A stretch of DNA of 64,000 nucleotides from Allobosea sp035944375 (lineage in GTDB: Bacteria; Pseudomonadota; Alphaproteobacteria; Rhizobiales; Beijerinckiaceae), in assembly GCF_035944375.1 (NCBI RefSeq), contig NZ_DASZBE010000005.1. One strand, written 5' to 3'. This document shows, piece by piece, positions 50,602-58,937 of the stretch. A program made the translations under genes and the position numbers. Under the pieces are notes generated by a model. That model did not search any database. It was not told the DNA's origin and saw nothing but the letters and a program-made list of their open reading frames with translations. How positions within the stretch are numbered: the stretch's first letter is position 1; every line of letters begins with the position of its first letter.

Positions 50602-52251
50602 TCAGCCCGCGGCGAAGGCGGCAGTGATGACGGCCTGCGCCTCCTGCTGGATCTCAGCGAGATGGGCTTCGTCGCGGAAGCTCTCGGCGTAGATCTTGTA
50701 GACCTCCTCCGTGCCGGAGGGGCGCGCGCAGAACCAGCCCTGCGCCGTGACCACCTTGACGCCGCCGATCGCGGCGCCATTGCCCGGCGCCTCGTTGAGG
50801 ACGGCGGTGATCGGCTCGCCGGCGAGCGTGTCGGTGCCGAGCTGCGCGCGCGACAGGGTCTTCAGAACGGCCTTCTGCTCGCGCGTCGCGGGCGCGTCGA
50901 TGCGGGCATAGAGCGGCGCGCCCAGGTCCCGCGTCAGCGCGGCATAGCGCTCGCCTGGGTCGGTCCCCGTTCTGGCGGTGATCTCGGCGGCGAGCAGGCC
51001 GAGAATGAGCCCGTCCTTGTCCGTGCTCCAGCTCGTGCCGTCCAATCGCAGGAAGGAGGCGCCGGCGCTCTCCTCGCCGCCGAAGCCGAAGCTGCCGTCG
51101 GAAAGCCCCTCGACGAACCATTTGAAGCCGACGGGCACCTCGACCATGCGGCGGCCGAGCCTGGCCGCGACGCGGTCGATCATGGCGCTGCTGACGATGG
51201 TCTTGCCGATCGCGGCATCGCTGCGCCAGCCGGGGCGATGGGTGAAGAGGTAGTCGATCGCCACGGCGAGGTAGTGGTTGGGGTTCATCAGCCCGCCGCT
51301 GCGGGTGACGATGCCGTGGCGGTCGGCATCGGTGTCGTTGGCGAAGGCGACGTCGAAGCGGTCCTTCATGGCGATCAGCCCGGTCATCGCATAGGGCGAG
51401 GAGCAGTCCATGCGGATCTTGCCGTCCCAGTCCGCCGGCATGAAGGCGAAGGTCGGGTCCAGCGTCTGGTCCACGATGGTCGCATTCAAGCCGTAGCGCT
51501 CGATGATCGGCGCATAATAGTCGAGGCCCGCGCCGCCGAGCGGGTCGATGCCGATGCTGACCCCCGTGGTGCGGATCGCCTCCATGTCGACGACGCTGCC
51601 GAGCTCGGCGACATAGGCTTCGCGGAAGCCATGGCGGCGGACATGTTCGCTGGCGAGCGCGCGGGCATAGGGCATGCGCGCGACACCGGCGAGCCCGGCC
51701 TCGATCAACGCATTCGCCTTGCGCTCGATCCAACCGGTGGCGTCGGTGTCGGCCGGGCCGCCATGGGGCGGGTTGTACTTGAAGCCGCCATCGGCGGGCG
51801 GGTTGTGCGAGGGCGAGATCACCACGCCGTCGGCGAGGCCGTGCTTGCGCCCGCGATTGTGGCCGATGATGGCGTGCGAGATCACCGGCGTCGGGGTGAA
51901 GCGCAAATCCTCGTCGACCAGCGTCGTCACGCCATTGGCGGCGAAGACCTCGATCGCGGTCTCGAAAGCCGGGCGCGACAGGGCATGGGTGTCGATACCC
52001 AGGAAGAGCGGGCCGTCGATCCCCTTCTCTCGGCGATAGAGGCAGATCGCCTGGGCGATGGCGAGGATATGCGCCTCGTTGAAGGAGCGCAGCAGCGAGG
52101 AGCCGCGATGGCCCGAGGTGCCGAAGGCGACGCGCTGGGCCGGATCGGCCGGGTCGGGCCGCTCGAAATAGGCCTGGCCGAGCCGGGCGAGGTCGACCAG
52201 CAGGCTGGGGTCGAGCGGCTTGCCCGCGAGCGGGCTGACAGTCGTGGTCAT
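50602..52251 (-). CDS. pgm: Alpha-D-glucose-phosphate-specific phosphoglucomutase
   Basis: A 549-residue phosphohexomutase that interconverts glucose-1-phosphate and glucose-6-phosphate, linking glycolysis with glycogen and exopolysaccharide synthesis. The phosphoserine is S148 in VISPSHNPPADGG. The start FGTSGHRGSS, the metal loop ANDTDADRHG, the sugar-binding FGGEESAGASFLR and the C-terminal phosphate loop ARPSGTEEVYKIYAESF are all in place. Length matches the bacterial Pgm group (about 545). It is convergent with the coiled-coil cluster and divergent from the host-attachment gene. Confidence 0.96.
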   Translation of the reverse strand: MTTTVSPLAGKPLDPSLLVDLARLGQAYFERPDPADPAQRVAFGTSGHRGSSLLRSFNEAHILAIAQAICLYRREKGIDGPLFLGIDTHALSRPAFETAIEVFAANGVTTLVDEDLRFTPTPVISHAIIGHNRGRKHGLADGVVISPSHNPPADGGFKYNPPHGGPADTDATGWIERKANALIEAGLAGVARMPYARALASEHVRRHGFREAYVAELGSVVDMEAIRTTGVSIGIDPLGGAGLDYYAPIIERYGLNATIVDQTLDPTFAFMPADWDGKIRMDCSSPYAMTGLIAMKDRFDVAFANDTDADRHGIVTRSGGLMNPNHYLAVAIDYLFTHRPGWRSDAAIGKTIVSSAMIDRVAARLGRRMVEVPVGFKWFVEGLSDGSFGFGGEESAGASFLRLDGTSWSTDKDGLILGLLAAEITARTGTDPGERYAALTRDLGAPLYARIDAPATREQKAVLKTLSRAQLGTDTLAGEPITAVLNEAPGNGAAIGGVKVVTAQGWFCARPSGTEEVYKIYAESFRDEAHLAEIQQEAQAVITAAFAAG

Positions 52252-52410
52252 CTCAAATCCTCAACGGCGAAACGGCTCACCGGCTTCTACGACGCCGGGG
52301 TGAAGCAACGGTTCCCGGATCGGGAGCCTGCCGACGCGGCGGCAGGTTAGGCGCGCAACGCGCGGACTGTCGAGCGGCGGCGCCTCGCCGGCGCGGCGGG
52401 GAAACCCGGC

Positions 52411-52424
52411 TTGATCGGGATCAA
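52411..52424. promoter_or_regulatory. FNR/FixK-type site upstream of the host-attachment gene
   Basis: TTGATCGGGATCAA is an exact match to the TTGAT-N4-ATCAA consensus of FNR/FixK/Anr-type oxygen regulators. It lies 93 bases before the start of the host-attachment family gene and about 160 bases upstream of pgm, so it could serve either. Regulation by low oxygen is therefore suggested. Confidence 0.7.
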
Positions 52425-52516
52425 TGCGGGCACGGCTGCGTTTGACGATCACAGCCCTGCAGGTCCCCTCGCCCCGTCCCCGGGGCATCGGGCCAGACCC
52501 AGCCGAGGACTTCTCA

Positions 52517-52921
52517 ATGCAACTCCCCCATGGTGCCGTGATCGCCCTCGTCGACGGGAAGCAGTTCGAACTGTTTCGCAACAGCGGCAACGAGGCCGAG
52601 CCGGCGCTCGCCGCCCTGCCCTCGCCCAATCTCGACGAGCACAACAAGGCCGGCGGCGGCGGGCGCGATTCGAGCTCGGCCAACCCGACCGGGCACCAGA
52701 TCGACGAGGACGCCCATGCGGCCGCGGCGACCTCCTGGCTCAACCACCAGGTCACCGGGCACAAGATCAGCCATCTCGTCGTCATCGCCTCGCCGCGGAC
52801 GCTCGGCGAGATGCGGCGCCACTACCACAAGCAGCTCGAAGGCGCGCTCGTCGCCGAACTGTCCAAGAACCTGATCGGCAAGAACGGGCCGGAACTGCTC
52901 GCCGCGCTGCAGGGCAAGTGA
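52517..52921 (+). CDS. Host attachment family protein
   Basis: A 134-residue protein of the family named for Agrobacterium attachment proteins (Host_attach). Landmarks are PHGAVIALVDGKQFELFRNSG, the DEHNKAGGGGRDSSSANPTG linker and the C-terminal HLVVIASPRTLGEMRRHYHKQL, LVAELSKNLIGK. The fold resembles release-factor/eRF1-like domains; the biochemical role is unknown, and attachment may be an indirect effect. The ATG at 52517 is the only good start. An exact FNR-type box stands upstream, which suggests expression under low oxygen, as for many members of this family. Confidence 0.88.
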   Translation: MQLPHGAVIALVDGKQFELFRNSGNEAEPALAALPSPNLDEHNKAGGGGRDSSSANPTGHQIDEDAHAAAATSWLNHQVTGHKISHLVVIASPRTLGEMRRHYHKQLEGALVAELSKNLIGKNGPELLAALQGK

Positions 52922-52963
52922 CCTCGGCGGGGCCATCGAGCCCCCGGTCGAAGACACGCAGCG

Positions 52964-52989
52964 CCGGCCTTGACCTCGATCAAGGCCGG
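52964..52989. promoter_or_regulatory. Palindrome with FNR-like core upstream of cytochrome gene
   Basis: A 26-base perfect palindrome with 10-base arms, CCGGCCTTGA and TCAAGGCCGG, around CCTCGA. The core TTGACCTCGATCAA differs from the FNR/FixK consensus at one position. It lies 54 bases before the first cytochrome c gene and 42 bases after the host-attachment stop. It may be an oxygen-regulator site or the terminator hairpin of the upstream gene; no T-run follows. Confidence 0.55.
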
Positions 52990-53043
52990 GCCGCCGCATC
53001 CGGCGCAGAGAGGGGTCCGGTGATCTCGCATCCGGAACCGGAC

Positions 53044-53442
53044 ATGACCCCAAGGACATCGACCGGCCGCATTGTCGCCTGGCGGATCGCGGCGCTCGTC
53101 GGCCTCGCCCTTGTTGGCAGCCCCCTGGCGGTAAAGGCGATGCCGGCCGATGCGCAGCGGCCCGACAATGCCGAGAGCGCCGCGATCGGCAAGCAGGTGG
53201 CGCAGCGCCATTGCGGCGGCTGCCACGCGATCGAGGCGAGCGGCGCCAGCCCCAACCCCAAGGCGCCGCCCTTTCCGCTGATCGCGGAACGCTACCCCGG
53301 CGACAACCCGGCCCCCGTCCTGATCGACGGCACCGTGGTGCGCCATCCCGGCATGCCCGAGTTCAACCTGATCGAGCACGAGACCGACGGGCTCGTGGCC
53401 TATATCCGGCGCGTTTCGCGCCGGTGGAAGCCGGCCTCCTGA
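53044..53442 (+). CDS. Small c-type cytochrome (membrane-anchored or exported)
   Basis: A 132-residue protein with a hydrophobic leader (IAALVGLALVGSPLAVKAM) and a single haem motif, C57-G-G-C60-H61. The probable sixth ligand is the Met of HPGMPEFN. These are class I cytochrome c features, so it should carry electrons in the periplasm. A second small cytochrome gene follows after 38 bases, so the two may form one unit. The FNR-like palindrome upstream suggests low-oxygen control. Partner oxidase genes are not present. Confidence 0.85.
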   Translation: MTPRTSTGRIVAWRIAALVGLALVGSPLAVKAMPADAQRPDNAESAAIGKQVAQRHCGGCHAIEASGASPNPKAPPFPLIAERYPGDNPAPVLIDGTVVRHPGMPEFNLIEHETDGLVAYIRRVSRRWKPAS

Positions 53443-53480
53443 CGAGGGAGCGCCCGGCTCGGGACGAGGAGCCGCGGACG

Positions 53481-53846
53481 ATGCGCGAGACCAGGACCAG
53501 CCGACCGATGTGCGAGACCGCCGCCTTCGCCCGCGCCGGGCTCGCGGCGCTCGCCTTTGCGCTGGCGGGCGCGGGCGCTGCCATGGCGCAGGTGGCCGGC
53601 GATGCGCAGGCCGGCCGGGCGGTGGCCACCGCTTTGTGCCGGCCCTGCCATGCGATCGACGGGGCGAGCCGCGACCCCGCCCGGGTGCCGCCCGATTTCG
53701 GCGCCGTCGCCGACATGCCGTCGCAGACGGCGCTGTCGCTGCGGGTCTTCCTGCAGACGCCCCATGGCAACATGCCGCGCTACCAGCTCACCGCCACCGA
53801 GACCGACGACGTCATCGCCTATGTGCTGAGCCTGAGGGCACGCTGA
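53481..53846 (+). CDS. Small c-type cytochrome, second of a pair
   Basis: A 121-residue exported protein with signal LAALAFALAGAGAAMAQVAG and one haem motif, C53-R-P-C56-H57. The axial methionine is probably the one in HGNMPRYQL. It is similar in size and layout to the preceding cytochrome but not a close copy. The ATG at 53481 follows GACGAGGAG. Both proteins are likely periplasmic electron carriers. Confidence 0.87.
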   Translation: MRETRTSRPMCETAAFARAGLAALAFALAGAGAAMAQVAGDAQAGRAVATALCRPCHAIDGASRDPARVPPDFGAVADMPSQTALSLRVFLQTPHGNMPRYQLTATETDDVIAYVLSLRAR

Positions 53847-53871
53847 GGGACACGGGCGCAGGCGGCACGCT

Positions 53872-54417
53872 CTAGCGCTCCGGCAGCGGGGCGCGCTGAA
53901 CGCCGGCCTCCTCCATCAGGGCCTCGACGTCGTCGGCGCCGATTCGGCCGGTCGCAGCGAGCCGGCGCGCGATGGCGTCATGGGCCGTTCGCATCGCCAA
54001 CTGGTAGAGGATGGCGGTGGCCGCGCGGGCGCAGCGCGCCCGCAGCAGGCCGGCATCGGGCGGCTGCAGCAGGGCGATGAAGGGCTGCATCTGGTCGAGA
54101 TCGTCGCCATGCGAGCGCAGCTCGCCGGGATACCATTTCAGCCCCTCGGCGCCGTTCCAGTAGACCATCTCGCCGCATTGGCCGGCGGCGAGGATGGTGA
54201 TCTCGACCTCGGCACGGCGCAGATCGCCGGCGCGGTCGGCCTGGAAGCCGCGGCGATAGGGCTCGAAGCAGGTTTCGCCGGAGACGCCCTGTGGCGGCCG
54301 GAGCCAGGCATGGGTGATGGCGCGGCGGTGATGCCAGCCGACGGCGATGTGCCCGGCCTCGTGAAAGGCGCAAGCCGCGCGCCGGATCGCAGGGGGAATG
54401 GACTCGAGTTTCGGCAT
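53872..54417 (-). CDS. Stand-alone HEAGH metalloprotease-like protein
   Basis: A 181-residue soluble protein with the zinc motif H19-E-A-G-H23 (CAFHEAGHIAVGWHH), as in the protease domain of FtsH (M41). Later, an acidic helix ILAAGQCGEMVYWNG has an Asp/Glu set that could complete the site, and SHGDDLDQMQP matches the M41 loop. No AAA domain or membrane segment is present. Stand-alone M41-like proteins exist in alphaproteobacteria but are not characterised. Protease activity is inferred from the motif only. Confidence 0.78.
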   Translation of the reverse strand: MPKLESIPPAIRRAACAFHEAGHIAVGWHHRRAITHAWLRPPQGVSGETCFEPYRRGFQADRAGDLRRAEVEITILAAGQCGEMVYWNGAEGLKWYPGELRSHGDDLDQMQPFIALLQPPDAGLLRARCARAATAILYQLAMRTAHDAIARRLAATGRIGADDVEALMEEAGVQRAPLPER

Positions 54418-54447
54418 CGCGTGGGTCGTCGCCGGGCGCGGCCCGGC

Positions 54448-54681
54448 TCAGATCTGCGCGCGGCCGGCCGGCGTGATCGTGACGGTGCCGTTGGGCCCGT
54501 CCTCGAACCAGCCGAGAGCCTTGCCGTGCTCGTAGCTCGCCACGACCGCCGTGGTCTCCCAGCCGTTCATCGCCGCGATCGAGAGCAGGTTCCCGGCCGC
54601 CAGCAACTCACCCGGCTCGGTCTCGAAATGGGCGAAGACGTCCAGCGCCAGCCGGGCCTTGTCCGCATCGCTCGTCGCCAT
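54448..54681 (-). CDS. Small hypothetical protein, winged-helix-like
   Basis: A 77-residue protein, MATSDADKARLALDVFAHFE at the start and GTVTITPAGRAQI at the end. The pattern helix-helix-TTAVVASYEHGKALGWFEDG and a terminal beta hairpin resembles a small winged-helix domain. No family recognised. It is just upstream of the HEAGH gene on the same strand (30 bases apart), so they may be cotranscribed. The frame is open further upstream without a good start. Confidence 0.6.
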   Translation of the reverse strand: MATSDADKARLALDVFAHFETEPGELLAAGNLLSIAAMNGWETTAVVASYEHGKALGWFEDGPNGTVTITPAGRAQI

Positions 54682-54863
54682 CGCACCCGTCTCCCGCCCG
54701 CGTCGCCGGCAGGATGTCCGCGCCGCCGCCGCGAAGCAAGCCCGGCCGTGCCGGCTCCGGCGCGACGTCATGACGGGCGCCGCCCGCCCGTCGCCCGTGC
54801 TAGGCTCACCCGATCGAAGCGCCGCGAACAGACGGGCGCCACCCCTCCGATGCGGACCAGGCC

Positions 54864-55478
54864 ATGTGGACCTTCAAGACGCTGGCGCTCACGGGGCTCG
54901 GGCTCGTCGTCGGGCTCGCGGCGATCGCCATCGGGATCTGGATCTATGTGATGAGCACGATCGAGCAGCCGGCCTACGCCTCGGTCAGGCAGGACGGCGC
55001 CATCGAGATCCGCGACTATCCCGCGCTGGTCGTGGCGGAGGTGACGCGGCGCGGCGACCGGCAGGCGGCGGTGCGCGCCGGCTTCTCGCCGCTCGCCGGC
55101 TACATCTTCGCCAAGAGCCGCGAGGGCGAGACCGTCAGCATGACCGCACCGGTCATCCAGACGCCGGCGCAGGCCGCCGAGCAGAGCTGGCTGATCCGCT
55201 TCGTGATGCCGTCGAAATACACGCTCGAGACCCTGCCGAAGGCGGCGGGCGAGGATGTGCGCCTGCTGGAGCTGCCCGCCGCGCGGCGCGCCGCGATCCG
55301 CTTCTCCGGCGTCGCCACGGACGCGCTGATCGCGGAGAACGAGGCGGTTCTGCGGGCCTGGCTGGCGAAAGCGGGGATCGCAATCCAGGGCGCAGCAACC
55401 TACGCCTATTACAACGACCCGTGGACGCCCGGCCCGCTGCGCCGCAACGAGGTGCTGTTCGAGGTGAGCAAGCCGTAG
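54864..55478 (+). CDS. SOUL-family haem-binding protein
   Basis: A 204-residue protein with an N-terminal membrane anchor or signal (LGLVVGLAAIAIGIWIYVMS) and a SOUL domain: YASVRQDGAIEIRDYPALVVAEV, then SPLAGYIFAKSREGETVSMTAPVIQTPA, and AYAYYNDPWTPGPLRRNEVLFEV at the end, each a family hallmark. Bacterial SOUL proteins bind haem or related tetrapyrroles. The ATG at 54864 is the sole good start. A palindromic repeat follows the stop. Confidence 0.92.
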   Translation: MWTFKTLALTGLGLVVGLAAIAIGIWIYVMSTIEQPAYASVRQDGAIEIRDYPALVVAEVTRRGDRQAAVRAGFSPLAGYIFAKSREGETVSMTAPVIQTPAQAAEQSWLIRFVMPSKYTLETLPKAAGEDVRLLELPAARRAAIRFSGVATDALIAENEAVLRAWLAKAGIAIQGAATYAYYNDPWTPGPLRRNEVLFEVSKP

Positions 55479-55507
55479 CGCCTGCCGCTTTTGCTCGGAA
55501 ACCACGT

Positions 55508-55603
55508 CGTCATCCCGGGCTTGCCCCGGGATCCATCATAGGGCTCCGGAGCCCGACGATGGATCCCGGATCTGCGCTGCTGTGCAGCTTGTCCGGGATG
55601 ACG
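55508..55603. repeat. Dispersed palindromic repeat copy
   Basis: Main-family copy with inner arms GGGATCCATCATA and CGATGGATCCC and end GTCCGGGATGACGG. It stands between the SOUL gene and the restriction-modification gene. Confidence 0.92.
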
Positions 55604-55695
55604 GAGTGGCTCGGGCGCCAAACAACAAGAGAATGCCGCCCCTCCCGCGCAAACTGCCCCTTGCATCGCGCCTGCCCGCTTGCGAACGGTAGCGC

Positions 55696-58600
55696 ATGAG
55701 CCAGATCCTGATCCAAGCCTATCTCAACGACCTCGACCGGGCCCGGAAGTTCTCCGGCTCGCTCAACGAAGGTGTCATCAGCGAGGCGTTCAAGGATCTG
55801 CTCAAGGCGTGGTCGAAGCAGAACCATCTGCACTTCATCAGCCAGTATGAATTCGAATCGCCGCAGAAGAACCGCATCCGGCCCGACGGCACGATCCTTC
55901 ACGATCTGCGCGTGCCGCTCGGATACTGGGAGGCGAAGGACACTGCCGACGACCTCGACGAGGAAATCCGCAAGAAGCTCGCCAAGGGCTACCCGCAGGA
56001 CAACATCATCTTCGAGAATTCAGCGACGGCGGTGCTGATCCAGAACCGCAACGAGGTTCTGCGCTGCTCGATGACCGACGTGGCACAGCTCGGCAAGCTC
56101 GTCTCGCTGTTCTTCAGGTATGAGCGGCAGGAGATCCGCGAGTTCCGCAAGGCCGTGGCGCAGTTCCGGGCCGATCTGCCGGCGGTGCTGGAGGCGCTGC
56201 GGGCCAAGATCGACGCCGCCTATACCGGCAATGCCGCCTTTCTGGAGGCGGCCGAAGCCTTCCTCGCCCAGGCCAAGCAGACCATCAACCCGGTGGTGTC
56301 GGAAGCCGATGTCCGGGAGATGCTGATCCAGCACATCCTGACCGAGGAAATCTTCGCCAATGTCTTCAACGACAGCGACTTCCACCGCGAGAACAACATC
56401 GCCAAGGCGCTCTACGGGCTGGAGGCGAAGTTCTTTACCGGCGGCGTCAAGAAGGACACGCTCAAGGCGCTGGAGCCCTATTATGCCGCGATCCGGGCCA
56501 ATGCCGCGCAGATCACCAGCCATGCCGAGAAGCAGACCTTCCTGAAGGTGATCTACGAGACCTTCTACAAGGTCTACAATCCGAAGGCGGCCGACCGGCT
56601 CGGCGTGGTCTATACGCCCAATGAGATCGTGCGCTTCATGATCGAGGGCGCCGACTGGCTCTGCCAGAAGCATTTCGGCAAGGCGCTGATCGACCGCGAC
56701 GTCGAAATCCTTGACCCCGCCACCGGCACCGGCACCTTCATCTGCGAATTGCTGGAGCATTTCCGGGGCCAGCCGCAAAAGCTCGCGCAGAAATACAAGG
56801 ACGAGCTGCACGCCAACGAGGTGGCGATCCTGCCCTATTACGTCGCCAACCTGAACATCGAGGCGACCTATGCGGCGATCACCGGCCAGTTCGCGGAGTT
56901 TCCGAGCCTGTGCTTCGTCGACACGCTCGACAATGTCGAAGGCCTCGGCATCCGCTCCGGCCACCAGCACGATCTCTTCGGGGCGATGTCGGCGGAGAAT
57001 GTCGAGCGTATCAAGCGCCAGAACCGCCGCAAGATCTCGGTGGTGATCGGCAACCCGCCCTATAATGCTAACCAGCAGAACGAGAACGATAACAACAAGA
57101 ACCGTACCTACAAGCGCATCGATGAGCGGATCAAGGCGACCTACATCAAGCAGTCGACGGCGCAGAAGACCAAGCTTTACGACATGTATGCCCGATTCTT
57201 CCGCTGGGCTTCGGACCGCATGCATGATGACGGCGTGCTGGCCTTCGTGACCAACCGCAGCTTCGTTGAAAGCCGGACCTTTGATGGCTTCCGCAGGGCT
57301 GTCGCGGACGAGTTCAACGAGATCTATGTCGTTGATCTCGGTGGCGATGTCCGAGCCAACCCTAAGCTCTCAGGAACAAAGAACAACGTGTTTGCAATTC
57401 AGACTGGCGTCGCGATCTCTTTGTTTGTTAAACGCCGCAAGCAGACGGGTTGCAGGATTTTCTACGCTCGTCGGCCCGAGATGGATACCGCTGAAGACAA
57501 GCTAGCTTGGCTAGGCAGCAATAGCATATCATCCGTCTCTTTTGATCGGGTGGTGCCTGATAATAATGCAAACTGGGTAAGCCTGACAACAAACGACTGG
57601 GATAATTTGGTTCGGACGGCTGATAAAATTACTAAGGCGGCAAAAAACCACAGACAAGAGCAGTCAATATTCCGACTTTTTTCCTTGGGCGTATCCACTA
57701 ACCGTGATGAATGGGCGGTTGATATTTCGCAAAAGAGCCTTGAAACAAAAATTAGGTATCTCATCTCACATTATGAATCTCGAATTGGTCAAGATACTGT
57801 TGACGAAACTATAAAATGGTCTGAAACATTACTTCGAAGGCTAAAAAATCGCAATAGAGAGTCGTTTTCGTCCGAAAAATTAATCAAAACGCTTTATAGA
57901 CCTTATTTTACGATCCACAATTACGTCTCTAATGTTTATACAGATAGGCCGGGACTAGTAGCAAGTTTTTACCCTTCTGACAGAGCGAACTATTCGCTCG
58001 CGTTTTTGATCGGTGATCGGCAACAATTTTCGGTTATCGCTTCAAATACGGTGCCTAACCTCAATATGTACTCAGCCGACGGCGCACAGTATGTGTGCCG
58101 CTACCGCTACACCCCGTCCGGCGAGCGCCTCGACAACATCACCGATTGGGCGCTGAAGGAGTTCCAAAAGGCCTATGGCAAGGACGGGCGGACCCAGCCG
58201 GCATGGTCGTCCTCGGGCTTGTCCCGAGGATCAGACCGACCATCCCCATCTTCGCTGCGCGAGGGCGGAGGCGAAGACGTGGATGCCAGCCCTAGTGGCG
58301 AGCATGACGGCACTCGTCCGTTGCCGGCGGCGCCACCTTCTCCCCCGAGGGTAGAAGGGAAGGGCAAGCGCGTCCTGACCAAGGACGACATCTTCCATTA
58401 CGTCTATGGCGTGCTGCACGACCCCGTCTATCGCGAAACCTATGCGCAGAACCTCAAGCGCGAGTTTCCGCGGATCCCGTTCTACCCCGATTTCTGGCGC
58501 TGGGCCGGCTGGGGCGAGACGCTGATGGGCCTGCATATCGGCTATGAGAGCGTCGAGCCCTGGCCGCTGCAGCGGCTCGATGTCCCCGACGAGAAGGCGC

Positions 58601-58923
58601 GCGCCGCCGGCGTGACGCCCAAGCCGATCCTGAAGGCCGACCGCGACAACGGCATCATCATCCTCGACAGCGAGACGCAGCTTGCGGGCGTGCCTCCGCA
58701 GGCCTGGACCTACAGGCTCGGCAACCGCTCCGGCCTCGACTGGGTGCTCGACCAGCACAAGGAGAAGACGCCGAAGGACCCGACCATCCGCGAAAAATTC
58801 AACACCTACCGCTTCGCCGACCACAAGGAGAAGGTCGTGGATCTGCTGGGCCGCGTCGCTCGCGTCTCGGTCGAGACGGTGGCGATCACGGACGCGATGG
58901 CGGCGCTGAAGCGGGAGCCATAG
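55696..58923 (+). CDS. Single-chain restriction-modification enzyme (type IIG / type ISP-like), low-GC specificity segment
   Basis: A 1075-residue protein combining nuclease, adenine methylase and specificity parts. A PD-(D/E)xK-type nuclease site is at the N-terminus (D64, then E79-A-K81). The N6-adenine methylase has motif I DPATGTGTF at about residue 340 and motif IV NPPY at 453-456. The region after about residue 553 is the target-recognition part and ends in a domain typical of type ISP enzymes (FPRIPFYPDFWRWAGWGE), but no helicase is present. Codons 553-795 (about 57355-58080) are distinctly AT-richer than the rest. A repeat is inserted in frame at about 58204-58365. No partner genes lie nearby. 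Confidence 0.85.
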   Translation: MSQILIQAYLNDLDRARKFSGSLNEGVISEAFKDLLKAWSKQNHLHFISQYEFESPQKNRIRPDGTILHDLRVPLGYWEAKDTADDLDEEIRKKLAKGYPQDNIIFENSATAVLIQNRNEVLRCSMTDVAQLGKLVSLFFRYERQEIREFRKAVAQFRADLPAVLEALRAKIDAAYTGNAAFLEAAEAFLAQAKQTINPVVSEADVREMLIQHILTEEIFANVFNDSDFHRENNIAKALYGLEAKFFTGGVKKDTLKALEPYYAAIRANAAQITSHAEKQTFLKVIYETFYKVYNPKAADRLGVVYTPNEIVRFMIEGADWLCQKHFGKALIDRDVEILDPATGTGTFICELLEHFRGQPQKLAQKYKDELHANEVAILPYYVANLNIEATYAAITGQFAEFPSLCFVDTLDNVEGLGIRSGHQHDLFGAMSAENVERIKRQNRRKISVVIGNPPYNANQQNENDNNKNRTYKRIDERIKATYIKQSTAQKTKLYDMYARFFRWASDRMHDDGVLAFVTNRSFVESRTFDGFRRAVADEFNEIYVVDLGGDVRANPKLSGTKNNVFAIQTGVAISLFVKRRKQTGCRIFYARRPEMDTAEDKLAWLGSNSISSVSFDRVVPDNNANWVSLTTNDWDNLVRTADKITKAAKNHRQEQSIFRLFSLGVSTNRDEWAVDISQKSLETKIRYLISHYESRIGQDTVDETIKWSETLLRRLKNRNRESFSSEKLIKTLYRPYFTIHNYVSNVYTDRPGLVASFYPSDRANYSLAFLIGDRQQFSVIASNTVPNLNMYSADGAQYVCRYRYTPSGERLDNITDWALKEFQKAYGKDGRTQPAWSSSGLSRGSDRPSPSSLREGGGEDVDASPSGEHDGTRPLPAAPPSPPRVEGKGKRVLTKDDIFHYVYGVLHDPVYRETYAQNLKREFPRIPFYPDFWRWAGWGETLMGLHIGYESVEPWPLQRLDVPDEKARAAGVTPKPILKADRDNGIIILDSETQLAGVPPQAWTYRLGNRSGLDWVLDQHKEKTPKDPTIREKFNTYRFADHKEKVVDLLGRVARVSVETVAITDAMAALKREP
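58204..58365. repeat. Composite palindromic repeat remnant inside the restriction-modification gene
   Basis: TGGTCGTCCTCGGGCTTGTCCCGAGGA forms a clear hairpin of the repeat kind, followed by further repeat-like sequence including GAGCATGACGG and CCTTCTCCCCCGAGGGTAGAAGG. It is translated in frame as a Ser/Pro/Gly-rich linker (residues about 837-890) between the specificity and C-terminal domains. Confidence 0.65.
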
Positions 58924-58937
58924 GACCCAACCGGCCG

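Noticed and set aside
55696..58923. DISARM or BREX methylase component
   Set aside because: The nuclease and methylase parts could suggest a defence island, but no drmA/B, pglZ, brxL or helicase gene is near; a single-chain restriction-modification enzyme explains it.
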